6,702 nucleotides of DNA, from positions 1-6,702 of the forward strand of contig CAZAEP010000151.1 in assembly GCA_964484045.1 (NCBI GenBank), written 5' to 3'. The position numbers and the translations under genes are program-made. The stretch's first letter is position 1. Each line of letters starts with the position of its first letter. Below the pieces are notes generated by a model. It saw only the letters and a list, made by a program, of their open reading frames with translations. It did not search any database and was not told the DNA's origin. Origin of the DNA: J134 sp964484045 (GTDB taxonomy: Bacteria; Pseudomonadota; Alphaproteobacteria; Sphingomonadales; Rhodothalassiaceae). This document shows, in pieces, positions 6,038 through 6,702 of the stretch.

Positions 6038-6702
6038 TCAGATGGCGCGCGCGAGACGGCGCCGCTCGGCCAGTTTCCGGATGCCGGAGATCAGCGGTCC
6101 CCGAAAGGCGGCCTTCAGCCGCTCCCAGCGCGAAGGATTGTGGATGATCTCGGCGCGATAGAAGGAGGGGCACAGCACGGCGGCGTGCGCCACCTCGCCG
6201 CAATGTCCGCAGCCGACGCAGTCCGCCGTCACATGGGCGACGGGATCGCGGCGCAGGGGATCGGGATTGGGCCGGATGGTGAGCGACGGACAGCCCGAGA
6301 GCCGGATGCAGGAGTGATCGCCGGTGCAGGTCTCGGGATCGACGCCGAAGCGGATGCGCACGAGGCGGCGACCCTCTTTCAGCCGGCGCCGGCGGATCGG
6401 CCGTTCGCGACGCTGCCGGTTGAGCATGCACTCGCCGCTGGCGATGATCACCTTCGGCCCCTTCTCGCGCGAGGTGATCGCTTCCCTGAGCACGTCGCGC
6501 AGGGTCGCAAGATCATAGCTCCGGACCGACCGGAGCCAGGTCACGCCGAGCCCGCGCACCGCGTCGGCGATGCGGTGGCCGGTCGATTTCGTCGGATTGG
6601 CGGCGCGCGAGGAGAGCAGGTCCTGCCCGCCGGTGGCGGCGGAATAATTGTTGTCGATGATGACCAGCACATTGTCGGACCGGTTGAAGACCGCATTGCC
6701 GA
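6038..6702 (-). CDS. iorA: Indolepyruvate ferredoxin oxidoreductase, alpha subunit (IorA), C-terminal part; 5' end beyond window
   Basis: The frame is open to the right edge, giving about 221 codons of a protein that is usually 600-720 residues. The visible part starts in the thiamine-diphosphate-binding domain (GNAVFNRSDNVLVII, then DNNYSAATGGQD near 6620-6660), continues through KVIIASGECMLNRQRR, and ends with a ferredoxin-like domain. That domain has C-x2-D-x2-C-x5-C-P (6290-6328) and C-x2-C-x2-C-x9-C-P (6170-6220), expected to bind two iron-sulfur clusters, then FYRAEIIHNP and a basic tail. The GTG at 6670 is an internal valine codon, not a start, because upstream codons also encode conserved IorA sequence. 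Role: the catalytic subunit that decarboxylates arylpyruvates and passes electrons to ferredoxin. It lies upstream of iorB with a 3-base gap, one operon. The middle cysteine of the first cluster is Asp (see findings). Identification is secure; the substrate (indole-, phenyl- or hydroxyphenylpyruvate) is not fixed by sequence. Confidence 0.94.
   Translation of the reverse strand, partial: GNAVFNRSDNVLVIIDNNYSAATGGQDLLSSRAANPTKSTGHRIADAVRGLGVTWLRSVRSYDLATLRDVLREAITSREKGPKVIIASGECMLNRQRRERPIRRRRLKEGRRLVRIRFGVDPETCTGDHSCIRLSGCPSLTIRPNPDPLRRDPVAHVTADCVGCGHCGEVAHAAVLCPSFYRAEIIHNPSRWERLKAAFRGPLISGIRKLAERRRLARAI

Noticed and set aside
6668..6670. GTG as a start codon for a 210-residue ferredoxin-like protein
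   Set aside because: Codons upstream of it (GNAVFNRSDN) are typical IorA sequence and the frame stays open to the window edge, so this is an internal valine of a truncated gene.

Overview
The window is very GC-rich DNA, almost certainly from an alphaproteobacterium. The clearest taxonomic pointer is the gene at 2999-3751, which resembles the TIGR02186 / Alph_Pro_TM family (membrane-anchored periplasmic proteins known mainly from Alphaproteobacteria). The long IorB type with a DUF6537-like C-terminus agrees with this. I cannot name a genus. Coding density is close to complete: there are seven protein genes, no RNA genes, and no sign of insertion sequences, CRISPR or phage.

Plus strand, 1-3751: four co-directional genes. 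folC (bifunctional dihydrofolate/folylpolyglutamate synthase) is followed by a small AhpD-like, carboxymuconolactone-decarboxylase-fold, peroxidase-related protein. After an 84-base leader comes a TauE/SafE-type (TSUP) sulfite/organosulfur exporter. Its stop codon overlaps, as ATGA, the start of the TIGR02186-like protein, which has a signal peptide, a periplasmic domain and one C-terminal membrane helix. The last two look like a transporter and a dedicated partner of unknown function.

Minus strand, 3699-6702: a Sel1/TPR-repeat lipoprotein (3699-4454) runs convergently into the TIGR02186-like gene, and the two coding ends overlap by 53 bases. Upstream of it on the same strand lies an iorA-iorB pair encoding an indolepyruvate (arylpyruvate):ferredoxin oxidoreductase. 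iorA runs off the right edge, so only its C-terminal thiamine-diphosphate and ferredoxin regions are visible. iorB follows after 3 bases. Together they would oxidatively decarboxylate aryl-2-oxoacids from transamination of aromatic amino acids to aryl-acyl-CoA and reduced ferredoxin.

Nothing in the window is clearly a new defence or mobile system. The best leads are: the TauE/SafE + TIGR02186-like couple, whose second member has no known function; a Cys-x2-Asp-x2-Cys first iron-sulfur motif in IorA; the uncharacterised DUF6537-like half of IorB; and a repeat-built hinge in iorB that carries a 16-base perfect palindrome followed directly by a run of eight G.
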